From contig VBGP01000013.1 of NCBI GenBank assembly GCA_005880795.1, positions 1 to 54,756 on the forward strand: 54,756 nt of DNA. The letters are read 5' to 3'. Shown in pieces: positions 10,001-19,090 of the stretch. How positions within the stretch are numbered: the stretch's first letter is position 1; each line of letters starts with the position of its first letter. The position numbers and the translations under genes were made by a program. The notes beneath the pieces were generated by a model. It made no database searches. It saw only the letters and a list, made by a program, of their open reading frames with translations, and was not told the origin of the DNA. This DNA is from Chloroflexota bacterium (lineage in GTDB: Bacteria > Chloroflexota > Dormibacteria > Dormibacterales > Dormibacteraceae).

Positions 10001-11506
10001 ACAGGCGTGTTTTGGGGCCCCTTCGACGGGCGCTTTCCAGCGCAGGACGGGGTCGTCGCTCTGGCCCTGGAGATAGGCGTTGATCCGGCGCGCCGCCGCC
10101 ACCTCGTCGAGCCGCCCGACGGGGAGGTTCTTGGGCTGGTCGCGGAGGCCCTGAGGGTCGGTTTTCGCCTGGGCGACGATCTCCTTGATGGCCTGGGCGA
10201 AGGAGTCCAGCGTCGCTCTGCTCTCGGTCTCCGTCGGCTCGACCATGATGGCCTCCGGGACGACGAGCGGAAAGTAGACCGTGGGGGCGTAGAACCTTCG
10301 GTCCAGGAGCGCCTTAGCGATGTCGAGGGCGCGGACGCCTTCCTCGTGAAGGTTGTGGGCGCTGGCGACGAACTCATGCATGCAGGGCCCTTCGTGCGGC
10401 ATCTCGAGATCGTTCTCGACCAGCTTGCGGAGGTAGTTCGCCGACAGGACGGCGTCCTGGGAGGCCTGGCTGAGCCCGTCCCCACCCATGGCGAGGATGT
10501 ACGTGTATGCGCGCACGAGCATGCCGAAGTTGCCGTAGAAGCTACGTACCCGCCCGATCGACTGCGGTCGCTTGTGGTCGAGCACCAGGTGGCCGTTGCT
10601 GCGTTCCACCGTGGGAGCCGGCAGGAACGGCGCGAGCTCCGATTTCACTCCCACAGGACCCGCCCCAGGGCCCCCGCCGCCATGGGGCGTGGTGAACGTC
10701 TTGTGCAGGTTCATATGCACCGCGTCGAAGCCCATGTCGCCAGGCCGGCAGATGCCCATGAAGGCGTTGAGATTGGCGCCGTCGTAGTAGAGCATGGCGC
10801 CGGTCGCGTGAACCATCTCGGCTATATCCAGTATTTCGCGCTCGAACAGGCCCAAGGTGTTGGGGTTGGTCAGCATCAGGGCTGCGGTTCGAGGCGAGAG
10901 CTTGGACTCCAGGTCGGCAAGACTGATCCGACCGTCTTGCCCTGAGCGCACCTCCACGACATGAAACCCGCTGAGAGCGGCGCTGGCCGGGTTGGTGCCA
11001 TGCGCCGAGTCCGGCACGAGGACTTCCGTGCGGTTTTCCTTCCGCGAATGGTGGAAGGCGGCGATCATCCGGAGCGCCGTCCACTCCCCATGCGCCCCGG
11101 CGGCCGGTTGCAGCGTGACCCGGTCGACGCCCACCACCGCGCACAGCGCCTGCTCGAGCCGCCACATCAGCTCGAGCGCTCCCTGGACCGAATCCTCGTC
11201 CTGGTAGGGATGCAGCCCCGCGAAACCCGGGAGCGCAGCCGCCGCCTCGTTGACCACCGGGTTGTACTTCATGGTGCAGCTGCCGAGCGGATAAAAGTTC
11301 TCGCTGATCGAGTAGTTGAGCGACGCCATGCGGCTGTAGTGCCGCATGATCTCCGGCTCGCTCAGCCGAGGAAGGCTGGGCGGTCTGGAGCGCAGCACGT
11401 CCCTGGGCAGGACGTCGGCCGGGCCGGGTCCCGCGACGTCGGCCTCGGGCAGGCGCGGAGGATCGACAGCGGGCCGGCTCAGCTCGAAGCTCAGCGCCTC
11501 TGTCAC
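9998..11506 (-). CDS. gcvPB: Glycine dehydrogenase (decarboxylating) subunit 2
   Basis: This 502-aa protein is the C-terminal, PLP-binding half of the glycine cleavage P-protein. The Schiff-base lysine lies in MNLHKTFTTPHGGGGPG, and the N-terminus has the family hallmark NYSISENFYPLGSCTMKYNP. A GTG at 11506 overlaps the gcvPA stop (GTGA) and is preferred; a longer in-frame extension only shadows gcvPA. With GcvPA it decarboxylates glycine and passes the aminomethyl group to lipoyl-GcvH. The two-subunit form is typical of Gram-positive, Chloroflexota and thermophilic lineages. Confidence 0.95.
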   Translation of the reverse strand: MTEALSFELSRPAVDPPRLPEADVAGPGPADVLPRDVLRSRPPSLPRLSEPEIMRHYSRMASLNYSISENFYPLGSCTMKYNPVVNEAAAALPGFAGLHPYQDEDSVQGALELMWRLEQALCAVVGVDRVTLQPAAGAHGEWTALRMIAAFHHSRKENRTEVLVPDSAHGTNPASAALSGFHVVEVRSGQDGRISLADLESKLSPRTAALMLTNPNTLGLFEREILDIAEMVHATGAMLYYDGANLNAFMGICRPGDMGFDAVHMNLHKTFTTPHGGGGPGAGPVGVKSELAPFLPAPTVERSNGHLVLDHKRPQSIGRVRSFYGNFGMLVRAYTYILAMGGDGLSQASQDAVLSANYLRKLVENDLEMPHEGPCMHEFVASAHNLHEEGVRALDIAKALLDRRFYAPTVYFPLVVPEAIMVEPTETESRATLDSFAQAIKEIVAQAKTDPQGLRDQPKNLPVGRLDEVAAARRINAYLQGQSDDPVLRWKAPVEGAPKHAC

Positions 11507-12795
11507 GACCGCAGCGCCTCGACGAGCTCGTCCAGCGCGCGCGCGTCGTTGACCTCGGTGCAGGTGAAGGTGACCACGCCCTTCAGCTCGCGGAACCATC
11601 GCCCGACCTCCAGTCCGCCGAGGATGCCTCTGCGGGAGAGCTTCCTCAGAACCGCCGGCGCTTTCGGCACGCGCATCGGGAACTCGTTGAAGAACTGCCG
11701 CTCTGGGAAGGCAAGCTCCCAGCCCGGGAGGGCCGCGAGGCGCTCGGCGAGGTTGTGCGCCCGTTTGAAGGAGACCTCGGCCACCTGGCGCAGGCCGTAC
11801 GGACCCATGTAGGTCAGGTACACGGCGGCCGCGAGCGCGCAGAGCGAATGGTTGGTGCAGATGTTGGAGGTCGCCTTCTCGCGCCGGATGTGCTGCTCCC
11901 GGGCCGCGAGGGCGAGGACGAAGCCGCGCCGGTCCTGGGCGTCATGGGCGATGCCGACCAGGCGCCCTGGGAGCTTGCGGACGAGCTCCTTCTTGCATGC
12001 GATGAAACCCACGTGGGGTCCGCCGAAGCTGGGCGCAAGCCCGAGCTGCTGGCCTTCCCCGACCGCGATATCCGCGCCGTACTCACCCGGCGGGGCGAGG
12101 ATGGCCAGGCTGATGGGGTCGACGCAGGCGATCGCAAGGGCGCCCGCAGCGTGCGCGGCCGCGGTGAGCGCGCGCGGATCGACCAACAGGCCGAGAAAAT
12201 CCGGTTGCTGAAAGATGACCGCGGCTGTCTTCTTGTTCGGCTCCCCATCCTTGCGGACCTTGATCCCGCGACCGTCACCGAAAGCGCGCAGGACCTGGAC
12301 ATACTCGGGGTGGACGTAGCCGGAGACGATGACCTCGTTGCGGCCGGTGTGGACGTGGGCCATCATCGCGGCTTCGGCGACAGCAGTGGCGCCGTCGTAG
12401 AGGGAGGCGTTCGACACGTCGAGCGCCGTGAGCTCGGCGATCAGCGACTGGTATTCGAAGATGGACTGCAGGGTGCCCTGGCTCGCCTCCGCCTGGTAAG
12501 GCGTGTAGGCGGTATAGAACTCCGGTTTCGAGGTGACCGCCGACACGGCGGCGGGGATGAAGCGGCGGTAGATGCCACCGCCGCGGAACGTGAGGCGATC
12601 GGGGTAGACACGGTTTCGACCGGCCAGGGCGGAGACATGGGCCATCGTCTCGAGCTCCGACAGGCCATCTGGAAGCTGTAGCCCCTCGAGTCGAAGCGAC
12701 TGTGGGATGTCGACCAGGAGGTCGTCCATCGACCTGACCCCGATCGCCTCCAGCATCGCCGCCCGGTCTTCGGGCGAGTGGACGAGGTACGGCAC
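11503..12795 (-). CDS. gcvPA: Glycine dehydrogenase (decarboxylating) subunit 1
   Basis: The 430-aa protein is the N-terminal half of the P-protein. It starts MPYLVHSPEDRAAMLEAIG and includes the conserved FRGGGIYRRFIPAAV and PYQAEASQGTLQSI segments of the family. It has a PLP-transferase fold without the catalytic lysine and forms an alpha2beta2 complex with GcvPB. It begins directly after the gcvH stop with no spacer and overlaps gcvPB by 4 nt, so the four gcv genes form one translationally tight unit. Confidence 0.95.
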   Translation of the reverse strand: MPYLVHSPEDRAAMLEAIGVRSMDDLLVDIPQSLRLEGLQLPDGLSELETMAHVSALAGRNRVYPDRLTFRGGGIYRRFIPAAVSAVTSKPEFYTAYTPYQAEASQGTLQSIFEYQSLIAELTALDVSNASLYDGATAVAEAAMMAHVHTGRNEVIVSGYVHPEYVQVLRAFGDGRGIKVRKDGEPNKKTAAVIFQQPDFLGLLVDPRALTAAAHAAGALAIACVDPISLAILAPPGEYGADIAVGEGQQLGLAPSFGGPHVGFIACKKELVRKLPGRLVGIAHDAQDRRGFVLALAAREQHIRREKATSNICTNHSLCALAAAVYLTYMGPYGLRQVAEVSFKRAHNLAERLAALPGWELAFPERQFFNEFPMRVPKAPAVLRKLSRRGILGGLEVGRWFRELKGVVTFTCTEVNDARALDELVEALRS

Positions 12796-13173
12796 CTAGC
12801 TTGCGGCGGCCTCGGTCACTTTCTTGTAGTCGCTCTCGTCGATCAGGTCAGGCGGCAGGCCGCCCGCCAGCTCGAGCTTCAGGATCCAGCCCTCGCCGTA
12901 GGGATCGGAGTTGATCAGCTCGGGTTTCGAGGCGAGCTTCTCGTTGACCTCGGTGATGCGCCCCGCCACAGGCGCGTAGAGGTCGCTCGCCGCCTTGACG
13001 GACTCGATCACCCCGAAGGTCTCTCGCGCCGCGAGCTTGCGCCCCGCGGCCGGCAGCTCGAGGAAGACGACGTCACCGAGCTGAGCCTGGGCAAAGTCGG
13101 TGATGCCGACAGTCGCATGCTTGCCGTCGACCGTGACCCATTCGTGCGTCTTGGTGTAGTGACGGTCGGCCAT
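12796..13173 (-). CDS. gcvH: Glycine cleavage system H protein
   Basis: The 125-aa lipoyl carrier starts MADRHYTKTHEWVTVDG. It has the lipoylation lysine in GVIESVKAASDLYAPV, the standard motif and position. It shuttles the aminomethyl group between P, T and L proteins. A polypurine Shine-Dalgarno (GGAGGAGGAGG on the minus strand, about 13175-13190) precedes the ATG, the strongest ribosome site in this operon. No lipoate ligase, lipoyl synthase or L-protein gene is present nearby. Confidence 0.96.
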   Translation of the reverse strand: MADRHYTKTHEWVTVDGKHATVGITDFAQAQLGDVVFLELPAAGRKLAARETFGVIESVKAASDLYAPVAGRITEVNEKLASKPELINSDPYGEGWILKLELAGGLPPDLIDESDYKKVTEAAAS

Positions 13174-13205
13174 GCGCCCTCCTCCTCCTCGTTGAATGCG
13201 TGCGC

Positions 13206-14306
13206 TCAGGATCTCGCCGGCGATACCGCCGAGCGCGCCGAGCCCCGATAGAAAGGTAGCTTGACGATCTCTGCCGGGGCCTCGCGGCCGCGGACGTCGA
13301 CGTCGACTCTGTCTCCCACACGAAATGATGCGGCTTCCACCATGGCGAGCGCGATCGGGTAGCCGAGGAAGAAGGAATGAGTGCCGCTCGTGATCACGCC
13401 GATGGGTTTACCCTGGGCCTTCACGACGGCGCCGTGCCGCGCTATGTTGCCCGGCTCGGTCTTGAGCCCGATCAACTTTCTCCGCGGACCCGCGGCCTTG
13501 ACGCGCTGCAGGGCGTCGCGGCCGACAAAGTCGCCCTTGTCCAGCTTCACGGTCCAACCCAAGCCCGCTTCGTATGGATTGACCGTCTCGTCCATGTCGT
13601 TGCCCCACAAACGCAACGCCGCCTCGAGCCTGGTTGCATCGCGAGCGCCCAGGCCGGCCGGAAGCACGCCGGCAGATTTGCCATGTCCCAGGATGGCGTC
13701 CCATGCCTCGCCAACCCTCTCGCTGCTGATGAACAGCTCGAACCCGTCCTCGCCCGTGTAGCCGGTGCGCGAGATGAGCGCGTGGATCCCGGCCACATCG
13801 CCGTGCCCAAATCCAAAGTAAGGGATCGCATCGAGCCCCTCGCATGGCAGCAGCTCCTGCGCGCGCGGCCCCTGGAACGCGATCAACCCGAGCTCGAAAG
13901 TGCGGTCCTCGACCTCGACGTCGGGAGGCGCGTGCTCCCGAAACCACCGGAGGTCGGATTCGCGATTGGAGGCGTTGACGACGACGAAAAACCCTTCGCT
14001 GCCTCGGTACACGACGAGGTCGTCGACGATACCGCCCGAATCGTTGCATAGGAGGTTGTACTGCGCCTGCCCCTCCGCCAGAGGTTTCAGGTCATTGGTG
14101 ACGATGTGCTGGAGAAACTGGAAGCTCGAGTTGCCCGCGATCCGGAAGCGACCCATGTGCGAGACGTCGAAGAGGCCTGCGACCCGGCGCACCGCAATGT
14201 GCTCGTCGCGGATCGAGCTGTACTGCTGCGGCATCTCCCAGCCGCCGAAATCCACCATGCGCGCACCGAGCGCGACGTGGCGTTCGTAGAGCGGCGTGCG
14301 TTTCAG
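13206..14306 (-). CDS. gcvT: Aminomethyltransferase (glycine cleavage T protein), probable CTG start
   Basis: The product is a normal-length GcvT (366 aa from a CTG at 14306). It begins LKRTPLYERHVALG, as the family does after its initiator Met, and continues MVDFGGWEMP with a folate-binding core and a C-terminal barrel. T-protein makes methylene-THF and ammonia from the aminomethyl group. No ATG, GTG or TTG occurs in frame near the conserved N-terminus: upstream codons only shadow the sigma-like gene, and the first ATG downstream would delete the conserved TPLY segment. The CTG lies 4 nt after the TAG of the gene upstream. Confidence 0.88.
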   Translation of the reverse strand: MKRTPLYERHVALGARMVDFGGWEMPQQYSSIRDEHIAVRRVAGLFDVSHMGRFRIAGNSSFQFLQHIVTNDLKPLAEGQAQYNLLCNDSGGIVDDLVVYRGSEGFFVVVNASNRESDLRWFREHAPPDVEVEDRTFELGLIAFQGPRAQELLPCEGLDAIPYFGFGHGDVAGIHALISRTGYTGEDGFELFISSERVGEAWDAILGHGKSAGVLPAGLGARDATRLEAALRLWGNDMDETVNPYEAGLGWTVKLDKGDFVGRDALQRVKAAGPRRKLIGLKTEPGNIARHGAVVKAQGKPIGVITSGTHSFFLGYPIALAMVEAASFRVGDRVDVDVRGREAPAEIVKLPFYRGSARSAVSPARS

Positions 14307-14310
14307 GGCG

Positions 14311-14922
14311 CTACTCGCCGTCCACGGTGTCGTCGTCGATTTCGATGGAGTCGGGGTCGATGAACGCGAGCAGCTCTTCGTCGTGGCGGCGGCGAGCCTC
14401 GGCCACAACACCCGCCACGTATTCCGTCCGCTCGACCGTCCACTCCAGCTTTTCCGCGATGTCGCTGGATGTCGGTCTTCGATGCAGCTCGCGTGCGACG
14501 GCGAGCTCCGCCCTCTCGTAGTCACCGGCCGCGTTGACCAGGAGCTCCGCGTCGCGGACCGCGGCCGCCTCCGCGGCGATCGCGGCGTCCATCTTCTCGC
14601 CGATCCTTTGCTCGGCAAACGCGAGGAAGTCGGATTGGCCGCTAACCGTGAACGTGCGGACCGCCTCGACCAGGCCGAGCGATCCCTCCTGGACCAGGTC
14701 GGGCAGTGAAAGGCCTTTCTTCACCCGAGCTTCGGCGAGCCGGATCAGCATCCCGAGGTGGGCGGCGACCAGGCGTTCCTGTCCGGAGCGGTCGCCGGCG
14801 GCCGATCTCTCGAGAAGGTCGTGCTGCTCGGCGGATCCGATGCGCGGCGCGACCCTGGCCTGACGGCGAAGGTCGTCCATGACGTCGTCGTCGCCGCTCG
14901 GCTCGACTCGTTGCGCACCCAT
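14311..14922 (-). CDS. Sigma-70-like protein with regions 2 and 3 but no region 4
   Basis: The 203-aa protein has a sigma region 2 (about 48-112; LVAAHLGMLIRLAEARV, then DLVQEGSLGLVEAVRTF) and a region 3-like helical bundle (about 132-182; RELHRRPTSSDIAEKLEW). Where region 4, the -35-binding domain, should follow, it ends instead in an acidic tail (PDSIEIDDDTVDGE). It leads the gcv operon and its TAG is 4 nt before the gcvT start. A TAGAAT hexamer at 14931-14936 lies 8 nt before its ATG, suggesting a leaderless message. It may be a minimal sigma factor or a regulator of core polymerase; function is inferred. Confidence 0.75.
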   Translation of the reverse strand: MGAQRVEPSGDDDVMDDLRRQARVAPRIGSAEQHDLLERSAAGDRSGQERLVAAHLGMLIRLAEARVKKGLSLPDLVQEGSLGLVEAVRTFTVSGQSDFLAFAEQRIGEKMDAAIAAEAAAVRDAELLVNAAGDYERAELAVARELHRRPTSSDIAEKLEWTVERTEYVAGVVAEARRRHDEELLAFIDPDSIEIDDDTVDGE

Positions 14923-14930
14923 GGCGCTCG

Positions 14931-14936
14931 ATTCTA
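14931..14936 (-). promoter_or_regulatory. Candidate -10 hexamer for the sigma-gcv operon
   Basis: TAGAAT on the minus strand ends 8 nt before the ATG at 14922. The spacing would place the transcription start at or next to the start codon, giving a leaderless message. No convincing -35 or Shine-Dalgarno is visible. Confidence 0.45.
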
Positions 14937-15008
14937 CGCGGCGCCAAATCGACCGCCCGGGCCCCGATGTTCCACGTTTTACAAGGTCTGGAGGGGCATA
15001 CTCGGCAC

Positions 15009-16346
15009 ATGCGCGCGTGGGACCGACGATCCTGGATCCGCGCCTTCCGGTTTGGGTGGCTCATGTTCGCGGTCGCCGCCGTGCTCTTGCCGGCCAACGC
15101 GGCCGCATCCTCCCCGCACGTGGAACAGGTGGACCTCAACGGGGACATCAACAACATCATGGCCGCCTACATCGAAACCTCGGTCAATCGCGCCGAGGCG
15201 GACCACGCGGACGGACTCCTGGTGGTGATCAACACGCCTGGCGGCATCTCCACCTCCATGGACCAGATCGTCACCGACCTGCTCAACTCGAGCGTCCCGG
15301 TGATCGCCTACGTCTATCCGAGCGGCGCCCGCGCCGCCTCGGCCGGGCTCTTCGTCGCCGAGGCCGCCGACGTCGTCGCCATGGCGCCTGGGACCAACAT
15401 CGGCTCGGCGCACCCGATCGACGCGACCGGCGCCGATCTCACCGGTGACCTCGGGGCCAAGGTCCTCAATGACGCCGTCACGCGCGTGCGCAACCTCGCA
15501 TCCATACACGGGCGCAACGCCGACTGGGCCGAGCAGGCCGTGCGCAACAGCGTCAACATCAACGCGGAGGACGCGGTCAGGCTGCACGTCGCCGATCTCG
15601 AGGCGCCGGACATCGCCTCCGTGCTCAACCAGGTCGACGGCCGCCAGGTTCCACGGACCAACGGGAGCCTCGTGATCCATTCCGCGGGCGCTTTGATTGA
15701 CGACTTTCCGATGCCGTTCTGGCAGGTTTTCCTGAACGCGCTCATCGACCCCACCATCGCGGCCCTACTCATCCTCGTCGCCGGTTACGGGATCATCACC
15801 GAGCTGTCCAACCCGGGCCTGATCCTGCCCGGCGTCGTCGGGGGCATCGCCGCGGTGCTCGCGGTCGTGTCACTGGCGAACCTTCCGGTGAACATCGCCG
15901 GAGGCCTGTTGATGCTGCTCGCGCTCTTGCTGTTCATCGCCGACATCAAGGCCCCGACGCACGGGTTCCTCAGCGTGGGGGGCGCGATAGCACTCGTGCT
16001 CGGTATGGCCTTTCTCATCAACACCGGACCGGTCGGCCTGGGGGTCAACCCAGTTGTGTCGGTCGTGACAGCACTTCTCACGCTCGGGTTCTTCACCTTC
16101 TTCATTCGCAAGGTGTGGGCGGCCAGGCGCCAACCCGCATTCGCCGGGCCGGAGAGCATCGTCGGAGCTGTCGGCGAGGCGCGCGAGGAGCTTTCTCCCG
16201 AGGGTCTAGTCTTTGTCCGGGGCGCGCTGTGGAAGGCCAGCGCGGTCGCGCCGATCGCTGCCGGATCGTCGGTGCGCGTGGTCGGTCGTCAGGGTCTCCA
16301 GCTGAAGGTCGCCCCCGAGAACGGACAGGTCAAGGAGAAGAAATAG
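15009..16346 (+). CDS. NfeD-family membrane-bound serine protease (ClpP class)
   Basis: From the ATG at 15009 the 445-aa protein has a signal or anchor helix (about 13-33), a ClpP-like domain with S111 (ARAASAG) and K151 as the expected Ser-Lys dyad, four or five C-terminal membrane helices (about 235-370) and an NfeD OB-fold domain (about 385-440). The family cleaves stomatin-type SPFH partners, and the SPFH gene follows with a one-base stop/start overlap. An in-frame ATG at 14967 is possible, but a GGAGGGG about 12 nt before 15009 favours the later start. Confidence 0.88.
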   Translation: MRAWDRRSWIRAFRFGWLMFAVAAVLLPANAAASSPHVEQVDLNGDINNIMAAYIETSVNRAEADHADGLLVVINTPGGISTSMDQIVTDLLNSSVPVIAYVYPSGARAASAGLFVAEAADVVAMAPGTNIGSAHPIDATGADLTGDLGAKVLNDAVTRVRNLASIHGRNADWAEQAVRNSVNINAEDAVRLHVADLEAPDIASVLNQVDGRQVPRTNGSLVIHSAGALIDDFPMPFWQVFLNALIDPTIAALLILVAGYGIITELSNPGLILPGVVGGIAAVLAVVSLANLPVNIAGGLLMLLALLLFIADIKAPTHGFLSVGGAIALVLGMAFLINTGPVGLGVNPVVSVVTALLTLGFFTFFIRKVWAARRQPAFAGPESIVGAVGEAREELSPEGLVFVRGALWKASAVAPIAAGSSVRVVGRQGLQLKVAPENGQVKEKK

Positions 16347-17161
16347 TGGACGTCGGACTGCTCGTGGTCATCGCAGTGATCGTCTTCGTCGCCCTCATCG
16401 CCCTCTTCTCGAGCCTTCGGATCGCCGCGGAGTACGAGCGCGGCGTCGTTTTCCGCCTCGGCCGCCTGATCGCGCTGAAGGGGCCCGGACTGTTCTTCAT
16501 CATCCCGTTTGGGGTCGACCGCCTGGTCAAGATCGACCTGCGGGTGATCACGCTCGAGGTGCCACCGCAAGAGATCATCAGCAAAGACAACGTCACCGCC
16601 AAAGTCAACGCCGTCATCTACTTCCAGGTCGTCGACGCGCGCAAGGCCGTGGTCCAGGTCCTGAACTACATCAACGCGTCTTCGCAGATCGCGCAGACCA
16701 CTCTGCGCGCCGTGCTGGGTCAGTCGACGCTCGATGAGCTCCTTGCCGAGCGGGACAGGATCAACCAGAACCTGCAGAAGATCATCGACGAGCAAACCGA
16801 GCCCTGGGGCATCAAGGTGTCGACTGTCGAGATCAAGGATGTCGAGCTTCCCAGCACCATGCAGCGGGCGATGGCCAAACAAGCCGAGGCTGAGCGCGAG
16901 AAGCGCGCGAAGATCATCAACGCGGACGGCGAGTTTCAGGCCTCGCAGACCCTTGCCAACGCGGCGCAGGTGATCTCCTCCCAGCAAGGCGCGCTGCAGC
17001 TCAGGTTTCTTCAGACCATGGTGGAGATCGGCGCCGAGAAGAACACGACGATCATCCTGCCCTTGCCCATCGAGCTGATCCGGCCCCTGATCGACCTCGG
17101 CCGAAGCGCCGACGGCTCACCATCGGCCCCCCGTCCCCAGAAAGGCTCGACGACCGACTGA
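16346..17161 (+). CDS. SPFH/stomatin-like membrane protein
   Basis: The 271-aa protein starts at a GTG sharing its first base with the upstream TAG. An N-terminal membrane helix (about 3-22) precedes an SPFH domain (AAEYERGVVFRLGRL, GPGLFFIIPFGVDR, VPPQEIISKDNVTAKVNAV). A coiled-coil region follows (MAKQAEAEREKRAKIINADGE, about 190-225). A Shine-Dalgarno AGGAGAAG lies just upstream. Such proteins form membrane microdomains and are substrates or partners of NfeD proteases, matching the neighbour. Coordinates exclude a longer in-frame extension that overlaps the nfeD-type gene. Confidence 0.92.
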   Translation: MDVGLLVVIAVIVFVALIALFSSLRIAAEYERGVVFRLGRLIALKGPGLFFIIPFGVDRLVKIDLRVITLEVPPQEIISKDNVTAKVNAVIYFQVVDARKAVVQVLNYINASSQIAQTTLRAVLGQSTLDELLAERDRINQNLQKIIDEQTEPWGIKVSTVEIKDVELPSTMQRAMAKQAEAEREKRAKIINADGEFQASQTLANAAQVISSQQGALQLRFLQTMVEIGAEKNTTIILPLPIELIRPLIDLGRSADGSPSAPRPQKGSTTD

Positions 17162-18228
17162 GCGGAACCCTCGTCCTCGACTGGATCAACGCCGCACTCC
17201 TCCTGACCCTGCTGCCCCTGATCGTCACGGCCAACCTGGCCGTCGGAAAGCCGTGGGCGGGCGTTGCGACGGCGGCCCTGTGCGGATCGACCGCCGGTGC
17301 CTTTTGCCTCTACGGGGCGGTGGACATCACCGGCCTGGCGCCCCTCGTCTCGAGGGACCTCAGCCTGGGGGCGAGGTTCGGGTTCGACGCCGGCATCATC
17401 GTCTTCGGGATTGCCGCTGCGGGATTCGCCTTCAGGCCCATCCGGCGAGCGGTCGCGAGTTTCCTACCCTTCGATCCGGACAACCCGGTCCACGCCTATG
17501 CCTTTGTGCTTGCGCTCATCTGGTTCGGTTTTTCGGCCGTCCAAACAGTCTTCACCGACGTGCTCGTCTCGATGCAGGCTCAGCCCTCGGTCACGGTTGC
17601 AGACATCGTGTCCAACGAGATTCCGCTTTTGATGTTCGGCCTCGCGGGGGTCGGACTCTTCATGCGCCGCAATGTCGCTCAGACTGCCGTACGCCTCGGC
17701 CTGGTGCGCCCCGCCTGGTGGCACATCGCGCTCGCATTCGCGGCCGTAGGAATCCTTGTCGTGGTGGCATTCGCGATGGCGTGGCTCGGCCAGGACCTGA
17801 CGCCGGGAGTCGCTCAGCGCGTCGACGTCACGACGCAGCACCTGTACGGCCAGCTGGGTGGCCCCGGAATCATCGCGCTTGCCCTTCTGCCGGGGATCTG
17901 TGAGGAGGTGCTCTTCCGGGGAGCCCTCCAACCGCGGTTCGGCCTTGCCGTGACCGCGCTTCTGTTCACTTCGATCCATATCCAGTACGCGCTCTCGTTC
18001 CAGACGCTCGCCGTGTTCATATCGGCGATCGGGCTTGGCCTCATCCGCAAGTACACGAACACCACCGCTTCGTGTGCGTGCCATGCCGGCTACAACTTGT
18101 TGGCTGGCATCGGTCTTGGGGGCTTGCTCCTGTATGGCGCGGCGGCCGCCGAGCTGGCGCTGATCGCAGCCGCCACCTATGGTCTGTGGACCAGCCGGCG
18201 CCGCGCGGCGGCGGCCGGGAGTCCTTAA
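17158..18228 (+). CDS. CPBP-family intramembrane metalloprotease, probable CTG start
   Basis: This multi-helix membrane protein carries the CPBP/Rce1 motifs: EEVLFRG (17904-17924), FTSIHIQ, and HAGYN. Translation of the frame upstream of the first GTG (17320) gives a clear membrane-protein N-terminus ([18 protein letters not shown] and a further hydrophobic stretch), yet this stretch has no ATG, GTG or TTG. The likeliest start is CTG at 17158, which overlaps the SPFH stop as CTGA and gives 356 aa; ATC at 17185 is an alternative. It probably acts with the NfeD and SPFH proteins in membrane proteolysis. Confidence 0.82.
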   Translation: MSGTLVLDWINAALLLTLLPLIVTANLAVGKPWAGVATAALCGSTAGAFCLYGAVDITGLAPLVSRDLSLGARFGFDAGIIVFGIAAAGFAFRPIRRAVASFLPFDPDNPVHAYAFVLALIWFGFSAVQTVFTDVLVSMQAQPSVTVADIVSNEIPLLMFGLAGVGLFMRRNVAQTAVRLGLVRPAWWHIALAFAAVGILVVVAFAMAWLGQDLTPGVAQRVDVTTQHLYGQLGGPGIIALALLPGICEEVLFRGALQPRFGLAVTALLFTSIHIQYALSFQTLAVFISAIGLGLIRKYTNTTASCACHAGYNLLAGIGLGGLLLYGAAAAELALIAAATYGLWTSRRRAAAAGSP

Positions 18229-18260
18229 CAGGATGGCTGGCCATCCGGTCGACTCGGACA

Positions 18261-18266
18261 TAGAAT
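18261..18266 (+). promoter_or_regulatory. Candidate -10 hexamer for parAB
   Basis: TAGAAT lies 5 nt before the ATG at 18272 and 8 nt before the ATG at 18275. This spacing fits a leaderless parA message and favours these starts over the ATG at 18233. No -35 is evident. Confidence 0.4.
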
Positions 18267-18271
18267 TTCGC

Positions 18272-19090
18272 ATGATGGCCCCAGATGTAGGATCAGCAAG
18301 CCAGGCCAGGCCCAACATATTGGCCACCCAATCTCCACCGGTAGTGGCGGTGGTGAATCAAAAGGGCGGCGTGGGCAAGACGACCACGGCGATCAACCTG
18401 GCCGCCGCGTTCGCCGAGGTCGGGCATCCAACCTTGCTCGTCGACCTGGACCCCCAGGCCAACTCCACGTCAGGCCTCGGCCTCGACCCGGCCCGGGTGA
18501 GGCTGAACGTCTACGAGCTGCTCATCGGCGAGGCGACGGTAGAAGAGGTCGCCCAGCCTTTGGGGGTGACCGGCGTGACGCTTATCCCGGCGAACATCGA
18601 CCTCGCCGGCGCCGAGATCGAGCTGGCGACGATGGCAGACCGGGAGCAGCTGCTCCGTAAGGCCCTCGCCTCCATCCCACCCGGGGTCGAGATCGTGATC
18701 ATCGACTGTCCGCCCTCGCTCGGCCTCCTCACTCTCAACGCCCTCGTCGCGGCCACGAGCATGCTGATTCCGACTCAATGCGAGTATTTCGCGCTCGAAG
18801 GGCTGCGCCACCTCATGTACACGCACCAGCTGGTCCGGTCTCGCCTCAATCCGAAGCTGGCGATCGCCGGCATCTTGATGACGCAATTCGACGCGCGGAC
18901 AACCCTCGCTTGGGACGTGCTGCAAGCGGTCCGCCGCTCGCATCCTCACCACGTGCTCGAGACCCTGATCCCGCGCAACGTACGACTGAGTGAAGCCCCC
19001 AGCCACGGCAAGTCCGTGATCGAATATGACCCCACATGCCGAGGCGCGGCCGCATACCGCGCGCTCGCAAAGGAGCTGCTTGAACGATGA
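18272..19090 (+). CDS. parA: Chromosome partitioning ATPase ParA/Soj
   Basis: The 272-aa protein has a deviant Walker A motif KGGVGKTT (residues 31-38), DLDPQANST (A' motif) and IIDCPPSLG (Walker B). It is a small chromosomal ParA without an N-terminal DNA-binding domain. It works with ParB and parS to segregate the origin. An in-frame ATG at 18233 would add 13 residues; I prefer 18272 because TAGAAT lies just upstream. It overlaps parB by 4 nt. The position about 6 kb from dnaA is usual for chromosomal parAB. Confidence 0.94.
   Translation: MMAPDVGSASQARPNILATQSPPVVAVVNQKGGVGKTTTAINLAAAFAEVGHPTLLVDLDPQANSTSGLGLDPARVRLNVYELLIGEATVEEVAQPLGVTGVTLIPANIDLAGAEIELATMADREQLLRKALASIPPGVEIVIIDCPPSLGLLTLNALVAATSMLIPTQCEYFALEGLRHLMYTHQLVRSRLNPKLAIAGILMTQFDARTTLAWDVLQAVRRSHPHHVLETLIPRNVRLSEAPSHGKSVIEYDPTCRGAAAYRALAKELLER

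Noticed and set aside
14968-14983. parS-like 16-mer (12 of 16 to the consensus) upstream of the NfeD gene
   Set aside because: Four mismatches and broken symmetry; the four lost bases include core positions. Chance match in GC-rich DNA is plausible without ParB-binding data.
14923-15008. Possible glycine riboswitch before the gcv operon
   Set aside because: The spacer is 86 nt, no tandem aptamer features were seen, and a -10-like hexamer lies 8 nt from the first start codon.
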